Under the pieces are notes generated by a model. It searched no databases. It had not been told where the DNA came from and was given only the letters and a program-made list of their open reading frames with translations. Positions 30,287 to 42,084 of a DNA stretch of 64,000 nt are shown piece after piece. Location: assembly GCF_003491345.1 (NCBI RefSeq), contig NZ_CP025512.1, forward strand, positions 2,711,001 to 2,775,000, read 5' to 3'. How positions within the stretch are numbered: the stretch's first letter is position 1; every line of letters begins with the position of its first letter. Source of the DNA: Neorhizobium sp. SOG26 (GTDB lineage Bacteria > Pseudomonadota > Alphaproteobacteria > Rhizobiales > Rhizobiaceae). The translations under genes were made by a program, and so were the position numbers.

Positions 30287-30783
30287 CCATTGCACCCCTT
30301 GAACGCGTAAAGATCCCATGGAACGGACTTCAGCCCGCTTTTGTCCCAAAGCTCCGAATGGCGGATCGCCGGGCCAAAACCAGGCAGCAGAACCGCATCG
30401 GGTGCCGGCGTTCCCTCGGCACCCAGAACGTCAATCCCGGCCTCGCTGCGGTTCACCGAGTAGAGAACGCCCGTCCATACCGTGCAGGCGCGCAGCTCTG
30501 CGCCTGTCGCGTCGCCCTCGGGGCAGTTGTTCATGATCATGCCGGCCGGACGCTGCGATTCCTCGTCATACATCACATGGCCGTCAAGTTTCAGCTTTGC
30601 GCCCGTCACCGTGAACATGTGGCTGACGGCGGCAGCATCGGAACCGACAGGTCTGAAGGCAAGCTCCGTCCCGCCATCGGCTTCGGCAAAGACCGCCTTC
30701 TCGATCGGGCAGCGCTCCTGCGCCAGGGCAAAAGCCGGCGTCAGGCAGATCGTGATGAGCGATGCCTTGAACAGCCGCCTCAT
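30283..30783 (-). CDS. Secreted protein of unknown function
   Basis: A 166-residue protein with an N-terminal signal peptide (MRRLFKASLITICLTPAFALA, cleavage before QERC). The mature part has several Cys (ERCPIEK, NNCPEGD, RACTVW, KGCNG), suggesting disulfides in the periplasm. I recognise no domain. ATG 30783 lies four bases after the stop of the MAPEG gene and its own stop overlaps the SDR start, so it is translationally embedded in the operon. A longer start at 30804 would overlap the MAPEG gene and spoil the signal peptide. Confidence 0.75.
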   Translation of the reverse strand: MRRLFKASLITICLTPAFALAQERCPIEKAVFAEADGGTELAFRPVGSDAAAVSHMFTVTGAKLKLDGHVMYDEESQRPAGMIMNNCPEGDATGAELRACTVWTGVLYSVNRSEAGIDVLGAEGTPAPDAVLLPGFGPAIRHSELWDKSGLKSVPWDLYAFKGCNG

Positions 30784-30787
30784 CGCA

Positions 30788-31204
30788 TCACCGGAACAGC
30801 GCAAACATCATGGCCAGCAGCCCGATGAGGCTGATCAACCAGACGAAGGAGCGGAAATAGGGAATACCGGCGAGGTACAGCGGCAGATAGACGATGCGCG
30901 CCACGAACCAGATCCAGGCGCCGATCAGCCCCCAGTAGGAAGCGTCGTCGCCGGAAAAGGCGACGCCGAGCAGCAAGCCGATGAAGGCCGGATAGGTTTC
31001 CTGGAAGTTCCTGGAGGCGCGGGCCGCACGCCCGGCCAGCGGGCTTTTGGGCTCAAGGCCCTCGTCCCGCGGCCCCGCATTCCACTGCGAGCCAAGCTCG
31101 CGGGTCGCGAACATGCCCTGCAGCAGGATGTGGACGACCAGCAGGACGACGCTCAGGGCAAGCAGCGTCATGTAAGGCGTTGCCGTGACCCCAAGCGCTT
31201 CCAT
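30788..31204 (-). CDS. MAPEG-family membrane protein
   Basis: A 138-residue integral membrane protein with four helices (roughly 10-32, 72-88, 90-112 and 116-136). The MAPEG fold is indicated by RASRNFQETYPAFIGLLLGVAF, with the conserved Arg/Asn/Glu around helix 2, and ARIVYLPLYLAGIPYFRSF. Members of this family include microsomal glutathione transferases, but bacterial versions are mostly uncharacterised. ATG 31204, 15 bases after sucB. Occurs inside the 2-oxoglutarate dehydrogenase operon, between sucB and lpd. Enzymatic activity is unproven. Confidence 0.88.
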   Translation of the reverse strand: MEALGVTATPYMTLLALSVVLLVVHILLQGMFATRELGSQWNAGPRDEGLEPKSPLAGRAARASRNFQETYPAFIGLLLGVAFSGDDASYWGLIGAWIWFVARIVYLPLYLAGIPYFRSFVWLISLIGLLAMMFALFR

Positions 31205-31219
31205 GGCTTTTCTCCAGTC

Positions 31220-32458
31220 TTAGAGGTCCAGAACCAGACGCTCCGGATCTTCCAGGCTTTCCTTGACGCGGACGAGGAAGGTCACTGCTTCCTTGCCGTC
31301 GACGATGCGGTGGTCGTAGGAGAGCGCCAGGTACATCATCGGACGGATCACGACCTGGCCGCCGATCGCAACCGGGCGCTCCTGGATCTTGTGCATGCCG
31401 AGGATACCCGACTGCGGTGCGTTGAGGATCGGCGAGGACATCAGCGAACCGTAGACGCCACCATTGGTGATGGTGAAAGTGCCGCCCTGCATGTCTGACA
31501 TGGCGAGCGAACCGTCACGGGCTGCCTTTGCAAGACGGCCGAGTTCCTTTTCGACGCCCGCGATCGACAGCTGGTCGGCATCACGGATGACCGGAACGAC
31601 AAGGCCCTTGTCGGTGCCAACGGCCATGCCGACGTGGCAGTAGTTCTTGTAGATGATGTCGGTGCCATCGATCTCGGCGTTGATCGAGGGGATTTCCTTC
31701 AGCGCGTGGGTAACGGCCTTCGTGAAGAAGCCCATGAAGCCCATCTTCACGCCGTGCTTCTTTTCGAAGATTTCCTTGTAGCGGTTGCGCAGGTCCATGA
31801 CCGCCTTCATGTCCACCTCGTTGTAGGTGGTCAGCATGGCGGCGGTGTTCTGCGCGTCCTTGAGGCGACGTGCGATGGTCTGGCGCAGGCGCGTCATCTT
31901 CACGCGTTCTTCGCGGGCTGCATCGTCAGCCGACGAAACCGGACGCGGGGCAGCAGGCGCTGCGGCCGGAGCGGCAGCTGCCGGGCCCTTGGCGATGGCT
32001 GCAATCACGTCGCCCTTCAGCACCTGGCCGCGCTTGCCGGAACCTTCGATGTCGCCGGTCGAGACGTTGTTGTCGGCAGCAAGCTTGGCGGCAGCCGGAG
32101 CCGGCGGCATGGACGAACCGGAGGAAGCCGGTGCGGCTGCAGTGGCAGGAGCCGGAGCAGCAGGTTCGGCAGCCTTTGCCGGAGCGGCTTCGGCCGGAGC
32201 CGAGGTCGCGGCGCCGGCGGCACCTTCGGCGATCTGTCCAAGCAGGGCGCCAAGGCCAACGGTTTCGCCGTTCTGGGCAACGATTTCGGTCAGAACACCG
32301 GCAGCCGGGGCCGGCACTTCAACAGTCACCTTGTCCGTTTCAAGCTCGAGAAGCGGCTCGTCGGCCTTCACCGTGTCGCCGACCTTCTTGAACCAGGTGC
32401 CGACGGTTGCCTCGCTGACGGATTCTCCCAAGGTGGGAACGCGGATTTCAGTGGCCAT
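31220..32458 (-). CDS. sucB: Dihydrolipoyllysine succinyltransferase, 2-oxoglutarate dehydrogenase E2
   Basis: A 412-residue E2 core enzyme transferring succinyl groups from lipoamide to CoA. The lipoyl domain is residues 1-75, with the lipoylated Lys43 in [11 protein letters not shown]. An Ala/Pro-rich linker (80-125) follows, then a peripheral-subunit-binding domain ([25 protein letters not shown]) and the catalytic domain ending in [13 protein letters not shown], with catalytic His383. ATG 32458. Order sucA, small gene, sucB. Confidence 0.97.
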   Translation of the reverse strand: MATEIRVPTLGESVSEATVGTWFKKVGDTVKADEPLLELETDKVTVEVPAPAAGVLTEIVAQNGETVGLGALLGQIAEGAAGAATSAPAEAAPAKAAEPAAPAPATAAAPASSGSSMPPAPAAAKLAADNNVSTGDIEGSGKRGQVLKGDVIAAIAKGPAAAAPAAAPAAPRPVSSADDAAREERVKMTRLRQTIARRLKDAQNTAAMLTTYNEVDMKAVMDLRNRYKEIFEKKHGVKMGFMGFFTKAVTHALKEIPSINAEIDGTDIIYKNYCHVGMAVGTDKGLVVPVIRDADQLSIAGVEKELGRLAKAARDGSLAMSDMQGGTFTITNGGVYGSLMSSPILNAPQSGILGMHKIQERPVAIGGQVVIRPMMYLALSYDHRIVDGKEAVTFLVRVKESLEDPERLVLDL

Positions 32459-32488
32459 TGTGTTTACGTCCTGAATGGTTGTTTGCGT

Positions 32489-32815
32489 TTATGCGGCAGC
32501 CGCGGCACCGCCCGCGGATGTCCTGAGAATGATGGAGGGCATGGGAGATATGTCAAACCTGAAGCCGAGGCCGGCGGTCACGATCGGGTCACCGTCGGCG
32601 AGATCGCGCGCAGCAGCCTCGTCTGAAACTTCCACCAGCGCCAAGCCGAAAGCCCCGCCTTCAGCGAAGACGGGACCCACGGCAATCGCGACACCCTGAA
32701 GCGCAAGACCCTGCCAGTAACCGAAATGCGCCTGCATCGCCGTTTTTTCCTCCGGCGATGCATCATGCGGGAAGCTCGGTCTTGGCGCGATCAGCTTCAG
32801 GTGAAAGTAGGCCAT
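32489..32815 (-). CDS. YciI-like small protein between sucA and sucB
   Basis: A 108-residue protein with a YciI-like ferredoxin-type fold: MAYFHLKLIAPRPSFPHDASPEEK, then HFGYWQGLALQGVAIAVGPVF (a GPV/GPF-type turn) and LVEVSDEAAARDLADGDPIVTAGLGFRFDISPMPSI. The conserved His and Asp of YciI proteins can be placed at His31 and Asp77, so activity may be retained. Function unknown. It lies 12 bases after sucA and 30 before sucB, so it is almost certainly co-transcribed with the 2-oxoglutarate dehydrogenase genes. The Ala-rich tail (AGGAAAAA) is variable. Confidence 0.82.
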   Translation of the reverse strand: MAYFHLKLIAPRPSFPHDASPEEKTAMQAHFGYWQGLALQGVAIAVGPVFAEGGAFGLALVEVSDEAAARDLADGDPIVTAGLGFRFDISPMPSIILRTSAGGAAAAA

Positions 32816-32827
32816 CGGCCCGTCTCC

Positions 32828-35824
32828 TTAGCCGCCGAGCGCGTCTTCGAGGAAGGCTTCGAGCTGCGCCAGGTGCTTCGACATCTGGCCCGTTGCAGGC
32901 GATGCCGCAGCCGGGCGACCGGTGTAGCGAACGCGCTGGAACTTGGCATCGATATGCGCCAGCACCCATTCCAGATACGGATCGATGAACGACCAGGCAC
33001 CCATGTTCTTGGGCTCTTCCTGGCACCATACCATCTCCGCATTGCGGAAGCGGCTGAGTTCGTTGATCAGCGCCTTGGCCGGGAACGGATAGAGCTGTTC
33101 GATGCGCAGCAGGTAGATGTCGTCGATGCCACGCTTTTCGCGCTCTTCGAGCAGGTCGTAATAGACCTTGCCGGTGCAGAGCACGACGCGGCGGATCTTG
33201 GCATCCTTCTGCAGCTTGATCGGGCCGTCCTTGATGACTTCGGCATCGTCCCACAGGAGACGGTGGAAGGAGGACTCGCCCGCCATTTCGGCCAGCGTCG
33301 AGGTTGCACGCTTGTGGCGCAGCAGCGACTTCGGCGTCATCAGGATCAGCGGCTTGCGGAAGTCGCGCTTCACCTGGCGGCGCAGGATGTGGAAGTAGTT
33401 CGACGGCGTCGTGCAGTTGGCAACCTGCATGTTGTCTTCGGCGCACATCTGCAGCCAGCGCTCGAGGCGGGCCGACGAGTGTTCCGGACCCTGGCCTTCG
33501 TAACCATGCGGCAGCAGGCAGACGAGGCCGGACATGCGAAGCCACTTGCGCTCACCCGACGAGATGAACTGGTCGAACACGACCTGCGCACCGTTGGCGA
33601 AGTCGCCGAACTGGGCTTCCCAGAGCGTCAGCGCGTTCGGGCGGGCCAGCGAGTAACCGTATTCGAAGCCAAGAACGGCTTCTTCCGAAAGCATCGAGTT
33701 GATGACTTCGTAGCGCGCCTGGCTCGGAGACAGGTTGGCGAGCGGGATGTAGCGCTCCTCGGTTTCCTGGTCGTAGAGAACCGAGTGACGCTGCGAGAAC
33801 GTGCCGCGTTCGCAATCCTGGCCGGAAAGGCGGATCTTCGTGCCTTCGATCGCGAGCGAACCGAAAGCCAGCGCTTCGGCCATGGCCCAGTCGATGCCTT
33901 CGCCGGTCTCGACCATCTGCGCCCGGTTTTCCATGAAGCGCTTGATCGTGCGGTGCACGTTGAAGCCTTCCGGAACGGTCGAAAGCTTGCGGCCGATCTC
34001 GCGCAGTTCCTTCATCGGAACGGCGGTCTTGCCACGACGCTGCTCGTCGGCATTGTCGGCAGAGCGCAGGCCGGTCCACTGGCCGTCGAGCCAGTCGGCC
34101 TTGTTCGGCTTGTACGACTGGCCGGCCTCGAATTCAGCCTCCAGATGCGCACGCCAGTCGGCCTTCATCTTCTCGAATTCGCCTTCCGTCAGCAGGCCTT
34201 CGGCAATCAGGCGCTCGGCGTAGAGCTGGGTCACCGTCTTGTGGTTTCGGATGACCTTGTACATCTTCGGCTGCGTGAAGCTCGGCTCGTCGCCTTCGTT
34301 GTGGCCGAAGCGGCGGTAGCAGAACATGTCGACTACCACCGGCTTGTGGAACTTCATCCGGTATTCGGTCGCGATCTTGGCCGCGTAAGTCACAGCTTCC
34401 GGATCATCACCGTTGACGTGGAAGATCGGCGCTTCGATCATCTTGGCGACGTCGGACGGATAAGGCGAAGAACGCGAGAAGGCCGGATTGGTGGTGAAAC
34501 CGATCTGGTTGTTGATGATGAAGTGCATCGTGCCGGCGACGCGATGGCCGCGCAGGCCCGAGAGGCCGAGGATTTCAGCAACCACGCCCTGGCCGGCGAA
34601 GGCCGCATCACCGTGGATCAGGAGCGGCAGCACCTTGGCGCGCTCCTTGAGCGGAATGATGTCGCCTTCCCATTCCTTGGCCAGCAGGTCCTGCTTGGCG
34701 CGCGCCTTGCCCATCACGACCGGATTGACGATCTCGAGGTGGGACGGGTTGGCGGTCAGCGACAGGTGAACCTTGTTGCCGTTGAATTCGCGGTCGGACG
34801 AGGCACCCAGGTGGTACTTCACGTCGCCGGAACCTTCAACTTCGTCGGGCTTGAACGAACCGCCCTTGAACTCGTGGAACACGGCGCGGTGCGGCTTGCC
34901 CATGACGTTGGTGAGCACGTTCAGGCGGCCGCGGTGGGCCATGCCGAGAACGATTTCTTCGAGCCCGTCCTGGCCGCCGCGCTTGATGATCTGCTCGAGC
35001 GCCGGGATCAGCGACTCACCGCCATCGAGGCCGAAGCGCTTGGTGCCCTTGAAGCGGACGTCGAGGAACTGTTCGTAACCTTCGCCTTCCACCAGCTTGG
35101 AAAGGATGGCCTTCTTGCCTTCCGGCGTGAACTCGATGCCCTTGCCCGGGCCTTCGATCCGTTCCTGAATCCAGGCCTTTTCTTCCGGGTTCGAGATATG
35201 CATGAACTCGACGCCGATCGTGGAGCAGTAGGTGCGCTCCAGGATGTCGATCATTTCGCGCAGCGTGGCGTATTCGAGGCCGAGCACGTTGTCGATGAAG
35301 ATCTTGCGGTCGTAATCGGCTTCGGTGAAGCCGTAAGCCGAAGGCGACAGTTCGTTATAGTCTTCCACCGGTGCGGCCAGGCCGAGCGGGTCGAGCTTGG
35401 CATGCAGGTGGCCGCGCATGCGGTAGGCGCGGATCATCATGATGGCGCGCACGCTGTCGCGGGTCGCCTGGTGCACGTCGGCGTCGCTGGCCGGCTTGCC
35501 GGATGCCGCAGCGGCTTCCTCGACCTTGGCCTTGACCTTCTTTTCGATCGCCTTTTCAACCGCCGGCCAGTTGCCGTCGAGAGCCGAAACCAGTTCGCCA
35601 TTGGCGACGATCGGCCAGTTCTTGCGCTGCCACGAGGCTCCCGCTGCCGCCTTCTTCACGTCTTCCGGGTTGTCGGCCAGCGCCTTGAAGAAGGCCTGCC
35701 ACTCCGGTGCAACGGAATTCGGGTCATCCTCGTAGCGGGCATGCAGCTGCTCGATATAGGCAGCATTCTGTCCGTCGAGGAAGGAGGTGATGAGAAACTG
35801 CTCGTTGGCTTCTTGCCGTGCCAT
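32828..35824 (-). CDS. sucA: 2-oxoglutarate dehydrogenase E1
   Basis: A 998-residue thiamine-diphosphate E1 that decarboxylates 2-oxoglutarate. It opens MARQEANEQFLITSFLDGQNAAYIEQ, as in rhizobial SucA. It contains LGMAHRGRLNVLTNVMGKP, the ThDP-binding GDAAFAGQGVV...NNQIGFTTNP segment, and the later GYEGQGPEHSSARLER and CTTPSNYFHILRRQ motifs. The ATG at 35824 gives the normal length; an in-frame extension of 11 codons is rejected. Two hairpins separate it from sucD. Confidence 0.97.
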   Translation of the reverse strand: MARQEANEQFLITSFLDGQNAAYIEQLHARYEDDPNSVAPEWQAFFKALADNPEDVKKAAAGASWQRKNWPIVANGELVSALDGNWPAVEKAIEKKVKAKVEEAAAASGKPASDADVHQATRDSVRAIMMIRAYRMRGHLHAKLDPLGLAAPVEDYNELSPSAYGFTEADYDRKIFIDNVLGLEYATLREMIDILERTYCSTIGVEFMHISNPEEKAWIQERIEGPGKGIEFTPEGKKAILSKLVEGEGYEQFLDVRFKGTKRFGLDGGESLIPALEQIIKRGGQDGLEEIVLGMAHRGRLNVLTNVMGKPHRAVFHEFKGGSFKPDEVEGSGDVKYHLGASSDREFNGNKVHLSLTANPSHLEIVNPVVMGKARAKQDLLAKEWEGDIIPLKERAKVLPLLIHGDAAFAGQGVVAEILGLSGLRGHRVAGTMHFIINNQIGFTTNPAFSRSSPYPSDVAKMIEAPIFHVNGDDPEAVTYAAKIATEYRMKFHKPVVVDMFCYRRFGHNEGDEPSFTQPKMYKVIRNHKTVTQLYAERLIAEGLLTEGEFEKMKADWRAHLEAEFEAGQSYKPNKADWLDGQWTGLRSADNADEQRRGKTAVPMKELREIGRKLSTVPEGFNVHRTIKRFMENRAQMVETGEGIDWAMAEALAFGSLAIEGTKIRLSGQDCERGTFSQRHSVLYDQETEERYIPLANLSPSQARYEVINSMLSEEAVLGFEYGYSLARPNALTLWEAQFGDFANGAQVVFDQFISSGERKWLRMSGLVCLLPHGYEGQGPEHSSARLERWLQMCAEDNMQVANCTTPSNYFHILRRQVKRDFRKPLILMTPKSLLRHKRATSTLAEMAGESSFHRLLWDDAEVIKDGPIKLQKDAKIRRVVLCTGKVYYDLLEEREKRGIDDIYLLRIEQLYPFPAKALINELSRFRNAEMVWCQEEPKNMGAWSFIDPYLEWVLAHIDAKFQRVRYTGRPAAASPATGQMSKHLAQLEAFLEDALGG

Positions 35825-36010
35825 TGCGTATTGCGGGCGCCGCGCCCGCCTCCTCACGTAATCGGATCCGAAATGCCCGGGCTCCGCATTTTCTTGGTCT
35901 TCGCTTTGATATCTCGAACCGCCGGGGCGGCCATGCGCAGTGCATCTACGCTGAATTCAGATGACATGCTGACAGCCAGCAGGTCACCTCACTCTCATCA
36001 TCCTGCACCA

Positions 36011-36079
36011 GGACAGCCGAGGCTTACCCTCGCCTGTCCGAATCTGCCGGATCACCCGCCGTTCATAAGCCCGGCGGGT
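36011..36079 (-). terminator. Tandem hairpins between sucD and sucA
   Basis: Reading the minus strand after sucD there are two stem-loops without a T tract. The first is ACCCGCCG/CGGCGGGT (36054-36061 with 36072-36079, loop 10), 15 bases past the sucD stop. The second has 12-base arms with one mismatch (36011-36022 with 36028-36039, loop 5). They could attenuate or process a sucCD-sucAB transcript, or end sucCD. The 270-base gap (35825-36094) should also hold any sucA promoter; I see no clear one. Confidence 0.45.
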
Positions 36080-36094
36080 GTTCCTTATGTGGCG

Positions 36095-36997
36095 TCAGCC
36101 CTTGAGGACTTCAACCAGCGTCTTGCCCAGGCGGGCCGGCGATGGCGAGACCTTGATACCGGCCGATTCCATGGCCGCGATCTTGGATTCTGCGTCGCCC
36201 TTGCCGCCGGAAACAACTGCACCGGCGTGACCCATGGTGCGGCCCTTCGGCGCGGTACGGCCGGCGATGAAGCCTGCCATCGGCTTCTTGCGGCCCTTCT
36301 TGGCTTCGTCCTTGAGGAACTGCGCCGCGTCTTCTTCAGCCGAACCGCCGATTTCGCCGATCATGATGATCGAGGTCGTGGCTTCGTCGGCGAGGAACAT
36401 CTCGAGCACGTCGATGAACTCCGTGCCCTTGACCGGGTCGCCACCGATGCCGACAGCCGTCGTCTGGCCCAGGCCCTCGTTGGAGGTCTGGAAGACGGCC
36501 TCATAGGTCAGCGTGCCGGAGCGGGAAACGATACCGACCGAACCCTTGCGGAAGATCGAGCCCGGCATGATGCCGATCTTGCATTCTTCCGGCGTCAGGA
36601 TGCCCGGGCAGTTCGGTCCGAGCAGGCGCGACTTCGACTTGTCCAGCCGTGCCTTCACCCGCACCATGTCCATCACCGGAATACCTTCGGTGATGCAGGT
36701 GATGAACGGGATCTCGGCGTCGATCGCCTCGATGATCGCGTCCGCGGCACCTGCCGGCGGAACGTAGATCACGGATGCATCGGCACCGGTCTTTTCCTTG
36801 GCTTCGGCAACGGAAGCGAAGATCGGCAGGGTTTCGCCCTTCGAGCCGGTCCAGGTTTCGCCACCCTTCTTCGGATGGATGCCGCCGACCATCTGCGTGC
36901 CGTAATAAGCGAGCGCCTGTTCGGTATGGAAGGTGCCGGTCTTGCCGGTCAGGCCCTGAACCAGGACCTTGGTGTTCTTGTTGACGAGAATGGACAT
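36095..36997 (-). CDS. sucD: Succinyl-CoA synthetase alpha subunit
   Basis: A 300-residue alpha subunit that forms the CoA-binding and phospho-histidine half of succinyl-CoA synthetase. [16 protein letters not shown] marks the CoA-binding N-terminus, followed by [12 protein letters not shown] and [11 protein letters not shown]. The phosphorylated His lies in [16 protein letters not shown] (about residue 257). ATG 36997, 17 bases from sucC. Works with SucC to make ATP or GTP from succinyl-CoA. Confidence 0.98.
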   Translation of the reverse strand: MSILVNKNTKVLVQGLTGKTGTFHTEQALAYYGTQMVGGIHPKKGGETWTGSKGETLPIFASVAEAKEKTGADASVIYVPPAGAADAIIEAIDAEIPFITCITEGIPVMDMVRVKARLDKSKSRLLGPNCPGILTPEECKIGIMPGSIFRKGSVGIVSRSGTLTYEAVFQTSNEGLGQTTAVGIGGDPVKGTEFIDVLEMFLADEATTSIIMIGEIGGSAEEDAAQFLKDEAKKGRKKPMAGFIAGRTAPKGRTMGHAGAVVSGGKGDAESKIAAMESAGIKVSPSPARLGKTLVEVLKG

Positions 36998-37014
36998 AAG
37001 TTCCGGTCCTTCAA

Positions 37015-38208
<1,194 letters not shown>

Positions 38209-38243
38209 GGGGTCTATCCCTATTGAGTGTGCGTCGACGCCGA

Positions 38244-39362
<1,119 letters not shown>

Positions 39363-39377
39363 ATCCATTAACGGAAA

Positions 39378-40541
39378 TTAAGCCCGTCGCCGCTTTTCCT
39401 GATGCATCTCCAGGTAATCCTGGCTCCGCATCTCGAACAGCCGCGAAACGGTCCGGTCAAACTCGAAGCCTTCCGTGCCGCGCCGCTCGAGAAGAATGTC
39501 TTCCGGAGCAGTGGCCGCAGACACGAACAGGCGAACGCCATGGTCATATAGGGCGTCAACGAGATTGATAAACCGTTTGGCCTCATTTCGCTTGTCCGGG
39601 CCAAGTTGCGGCACATGCTCGACGAAGACGGAGTCGAACCTGTCGGCGATCGCGAGGTAGTCGGAAGCGCCGAGCGGCTTGCCGCAGATGTCGCTGAACT
39701 GGAAGCGCGCCGCACGTCCGGCTGCCGAGGGCACATGGATGCTGCGCCCCTTCCTCGGGATTTCCATCGGCGCCGACTTCAGCCCTTCGGTCACCTGGTG
39801 CCAGGACGATTCCATCGCGGCATCGGTGCGTGCATCGAGCGGTGTGAGATAGACCGGCAGGCTCGCAAGCTTCTGCATCCGGTAGTCGGTCGGGCTGTCC
39901 AGCGTCACCACGTCGACATACTTGCCGAGCAGCGTGATGAAGGGCAGGAACAGCCCGCGGTTGAGCCCGTCCTTGTAGAGGTTCTCCGGCGCCACGTTGG
40001 AAGTGGCGATCAGCACGCAGCCGAGCCCGAACAGTTCGGTGAACAGGCGCGCCAGGATCATCGCATCGGTGATGTCGGTGACCGAAAATTCGTCGAAGCA
40101 CAGCAGCTCGGCCTCGGCAAAGATCGCCTCCGCCACCGGTGGCACGGGATCGGACTGCTTCGTCTCGCCCCGCTTCAGCTTCTGCCGGTGCTCGTGGATG
40201 CGGTTGTGCACATCCGCCATGAACTCGTGGAAATGCGCCCGGCGTTTCTTTTCCGTCGGCGCCTTCTTGAAGAACATGTCCATCAGCATGGTCTTGCCGC
40301 GACCAACGCTGCCATGCACGTAGAGCCCGCGGATCTCGCGCGGCTTGCCGCCGCCCTTGGCAAACAGCCAGCCGAGTGCACTCTTCTTCTTCGAAGGCTT
40401 GGTGTCCCGCAGGCAGGTCAGCACATGGTCGAGCTTGGCCGCGACATCGAGCTGCGCGGCGTCAGCCGTCAAGGTGCCCGACGCAGTCAGCGCCTTCAGC
40501 TCCTCGACGACGCTCGTCGTGTATTTCGGTATGGGTTCCAA
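39378..40541 (-). CDS. zapE: Cell division protein ZapE (AFG1-like ATPase)
   Basis: A 387-residue AAA+ ATPase of the AFG1/ZapE family, associated with the Z ring in E. coli. Walker A lies in [20 protein letters not shown] (about 73-92), followed by [16 protein letters not shown], and Walker [19 protein letters not shown]. Sensor region [19 protein letters not shown] is typical of AFG1. ATG 40541. It follows the omp19-like gene by 23 bases on the minus strand. The 171 bases to mdh hold the mdh promoter. Confidence 0.95.
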   Translation of the reverse strand: MEPIPKYTTSVVEELKALTASGTLTADAAQLDVAAKLDHVLTCLRDTKPSKKKSALGWLFAKGGGKPREIRGLYVHGSVGRGKTMLMDMFFKKAPTEKKRRAHFHEFMADVHNRIHEHRQKLKRGETKQSDPVPPVAEAIFAEAELLCFDEFSVTDITDAMILARLFTELFGLGCVLIATSNVAPENLYKDGLNRGLFLPFITLLGKYVDVVTLDSPTDYRMQKLASLPVYLTPLDARTDAAMESSWHQVTEGLKSAPMEIPRKGRSIHVPSAAGRAARFQFSDICGKPLGASDYLAIADRFDSVFVEHVPQLGPDKRNEAKRFINLVDALYDHGVRLFVSAATAPEDILLERRGTEGFEFDRTVSRLFEMRSQDYLEMHQEKRRRA

Positions 40542-40564
40542 AAGACGCCCTCGGAGGCGAGGGC

Positions 40565-41101
40565 TTAGCGGCTGAGGCTCACCGGCTGTCCGGAGTTCAG
40601 CGTGCCGTCGAACTTGTTCTCAGCCGTCTTGTAGACGCGGCCGATCACGTCGCCGGAGCGGTTCTTGAACTGCACCATCTTGCCCGACACTTCCCATGAG
40701 CCCATCGCCGTCAGCTCGCCCGCGCAACCGCGCGTACCGCCGCGCGAGCCGCTGCCGAGATTGGTGAGCGTCAGGAACATGTCGCAGGACTGGCCGGCGT
40801 TCGACACGCGCCAGTTGCCGACCATGGCTTCCTTCTTGATGTCGAGCGCGCTTGCCGGGGCAGCCGCGTTCGGATCAAGCGCTGCCATGTCCTGGCCGGC
40901 CGCCGGCGCAGACGGGTACTGCGACGCGCCACCCGGAGGCGGAAGTTCGCTGCCCTGGACCGAGGGAACCGGCTGGGCCTGGAGAGGGGTAGGTTGAGCG
41001 GGCTGGGCCGGAAGGCCACTGTAGAGATTGTTCGACGTCCGCTGGCAACCGGCAAGCGCCATGGCTAGAACCAAAGTCGTCGCCACATATCTCATCTGCA
41101 T
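40565..41101 (-). CDS. omp19: Omp19-type outer membrane lipoprotein (protease inhibitor Inh family)
   Basis: A 178-residue lipoprotein with signal [19 protein letters not shown], the lipobox LAGC placing the lipidated Cys at position 19. A Pro/Gln/Ala-rich linker (about 25-85) precedes a C-terminal beta-barrel-like domain: [48 protein letters not shown], and [13 protein letters not shown]. This architecture and length match Brucella Omp19 (177 aa), an Inh-like protease inhibitor exposed on the outer membrane. The ATG at 41101 has GGAG eight bases upstream. Probably co-transcribed with zapE. Confidence 0.88.
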   Translation of the reverse strand: MQMRYVATTLVLAMALAGCQRTSNNLYSGLPAQPAQPTPLQAQPVPSVQGSELPPPGGASQYPSAPAAGQDMAALDPNAAAPASALDIKKEAMVGNWRVSNAGQSCDMFLTLTNLGSGSRGGTRGCAGELTAMGSWEVSGKMVQFKNRSGDVIGRVYKTAENKFDGTLNSGQPVSLSR

Positions 41102-41205
41102 ACTACTACTCCTGCTTTCAGTCCTCATCCGCCCGGCCACTGATTAAGACCGCATTAGCGTAAAGCGAATTGGTTAATCAAGTCGTACCGGAACAATTCG
41201 GCATG

Positions 41206-41277
41206 CCTGTGACGCGTCTTGTCTCACAGGAAGGAGTGGTGCGCCGGCCGATCTCGCACGTCGCGCGACCGGCCGGC
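41206..41277 (-). terminator. Hairpins downstream of sdhB
   Basis: Two inverted repeats lie after sdhB on the minus strand: GCCGGCCG/CGGCCGGC (41243-41250 with 41270-41277), starting ten bases past the stop, and CCTGTGA/TCACAGG (41206-41212 with 41224-41230). Neither has a T tract. They probably stabilise or end the sdhCDAB transcript; the same stretch (41102-41286) also holds the omp19 promoter region. Confidence 0.4.
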
Positions 41278-41286
41278 AATCTTAGG

Positions 41287-42066
41287 TCAGACGCGGCGCT
41301 CGACCATCATCTTCTTGATTTCGGCAATCGCCTTGGCCGGGTTGAGGCCCTTCGGACAGGTCTGCGCACAGTTCATGATCGTGTGGCAGCGATAAAGCCG
41401 GAAGGGATCCTCAAGGTTGTCGAGACGCTCCCCCTTGGCTTCGTCGCGGCTGTCGATCAGCCAGCGATAGGCCTGCAGGAGAACAGCCGGGCCGAGGTAG
41501 CGGTCGCCGTTCCACCAGTAGCTCGGACAGGAGGTCGAGCAGCAGGCGCACAGGATGCACTCGTAGAGGCCGTCGAGCTTGAGGCGGTCCTCATGGCTCT
41601 GCTTCCATTCCTTGGCCGGCTGCGGCGATACCGTCTTCAGCCAGGGCTCGATCGAGCGGTGCTGGGCGTAGAAGTTGGTGAGGTCCGGCACGAGGTCCTT
41701 CACCACCGGCATGTGCGGCAGCGGATAAACCTTCACCGTGCCCTTCACGTCGCCCATGCCCTTGGTGCAGGCCAGCGTGTTCGAGCCGTCGATGTTCATG
41801 GCGCAGGAGCCGCAGATGCCTTCGCGGCAGGAGCGGCGCAGCGTCAGCGTCGGGTCGATCTTGTTCTTGATGTAGAGAAGACCATCGAGAACCATCGGGC
41901 CGCAGTCGTCCACGTCGACATAGAAGGTGTCGATGCGCGGGTTCTGCCCGTCGTCCGGGTTCCAGCGGTAGATGCGGTATTCCCGGACATTCTTGGCGCC
42001 GGCCGGCTTCGGCCAGACCTTACCCTCGGTCATCTGGGAATTTTTCGGTAGAGCGAGTTCAACCAT
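41287..42066 (-). CDS. sdhB: Succinate dehydrogenase iron-sulfur subunit
   Basis: A 259-residue SdhB transferring electrons from FAD to quinone. It carries the [2Fe-2S] ligands in [16 protein letters not shown] and its downstream Cys, the [4Fe-4S] motif [12 protein letters not shown], and the [3Fe-4S] segment [17 protein letters not shown]. The quinone-site Trp is in [15 protein letters not shown] 42066. Last gene of sdhCDAB, 18 bases after sdhA. Confidence 0.97.
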   Translation of the reverse strand: MVELALPKNSQMTEGKVWPKPAGAKNVREYRIYRWNPDDGQNPRIDTFYVDVDDCGPMVLDGLLYIKNKIDPTLTLRRSCREGICGSCAMNIDGSNTLACTKGMGDVKGTVKVYPLPHMPVVKDLVPDLTNFYAQHRSIEPWLKTVSPQPAKEWKQSHEDRLKLDGLYECILCACCSTSCPSYWWNGDRYLGPAVLLQAYRWLIDSRDEAKGERLDNLEDPFRLYRCHTIMNCAQTCPKGLNPAKAIAEIKKMMVERRV

Positions 42067-42084
42067 GTTCCAGGTCCTTTGAGA

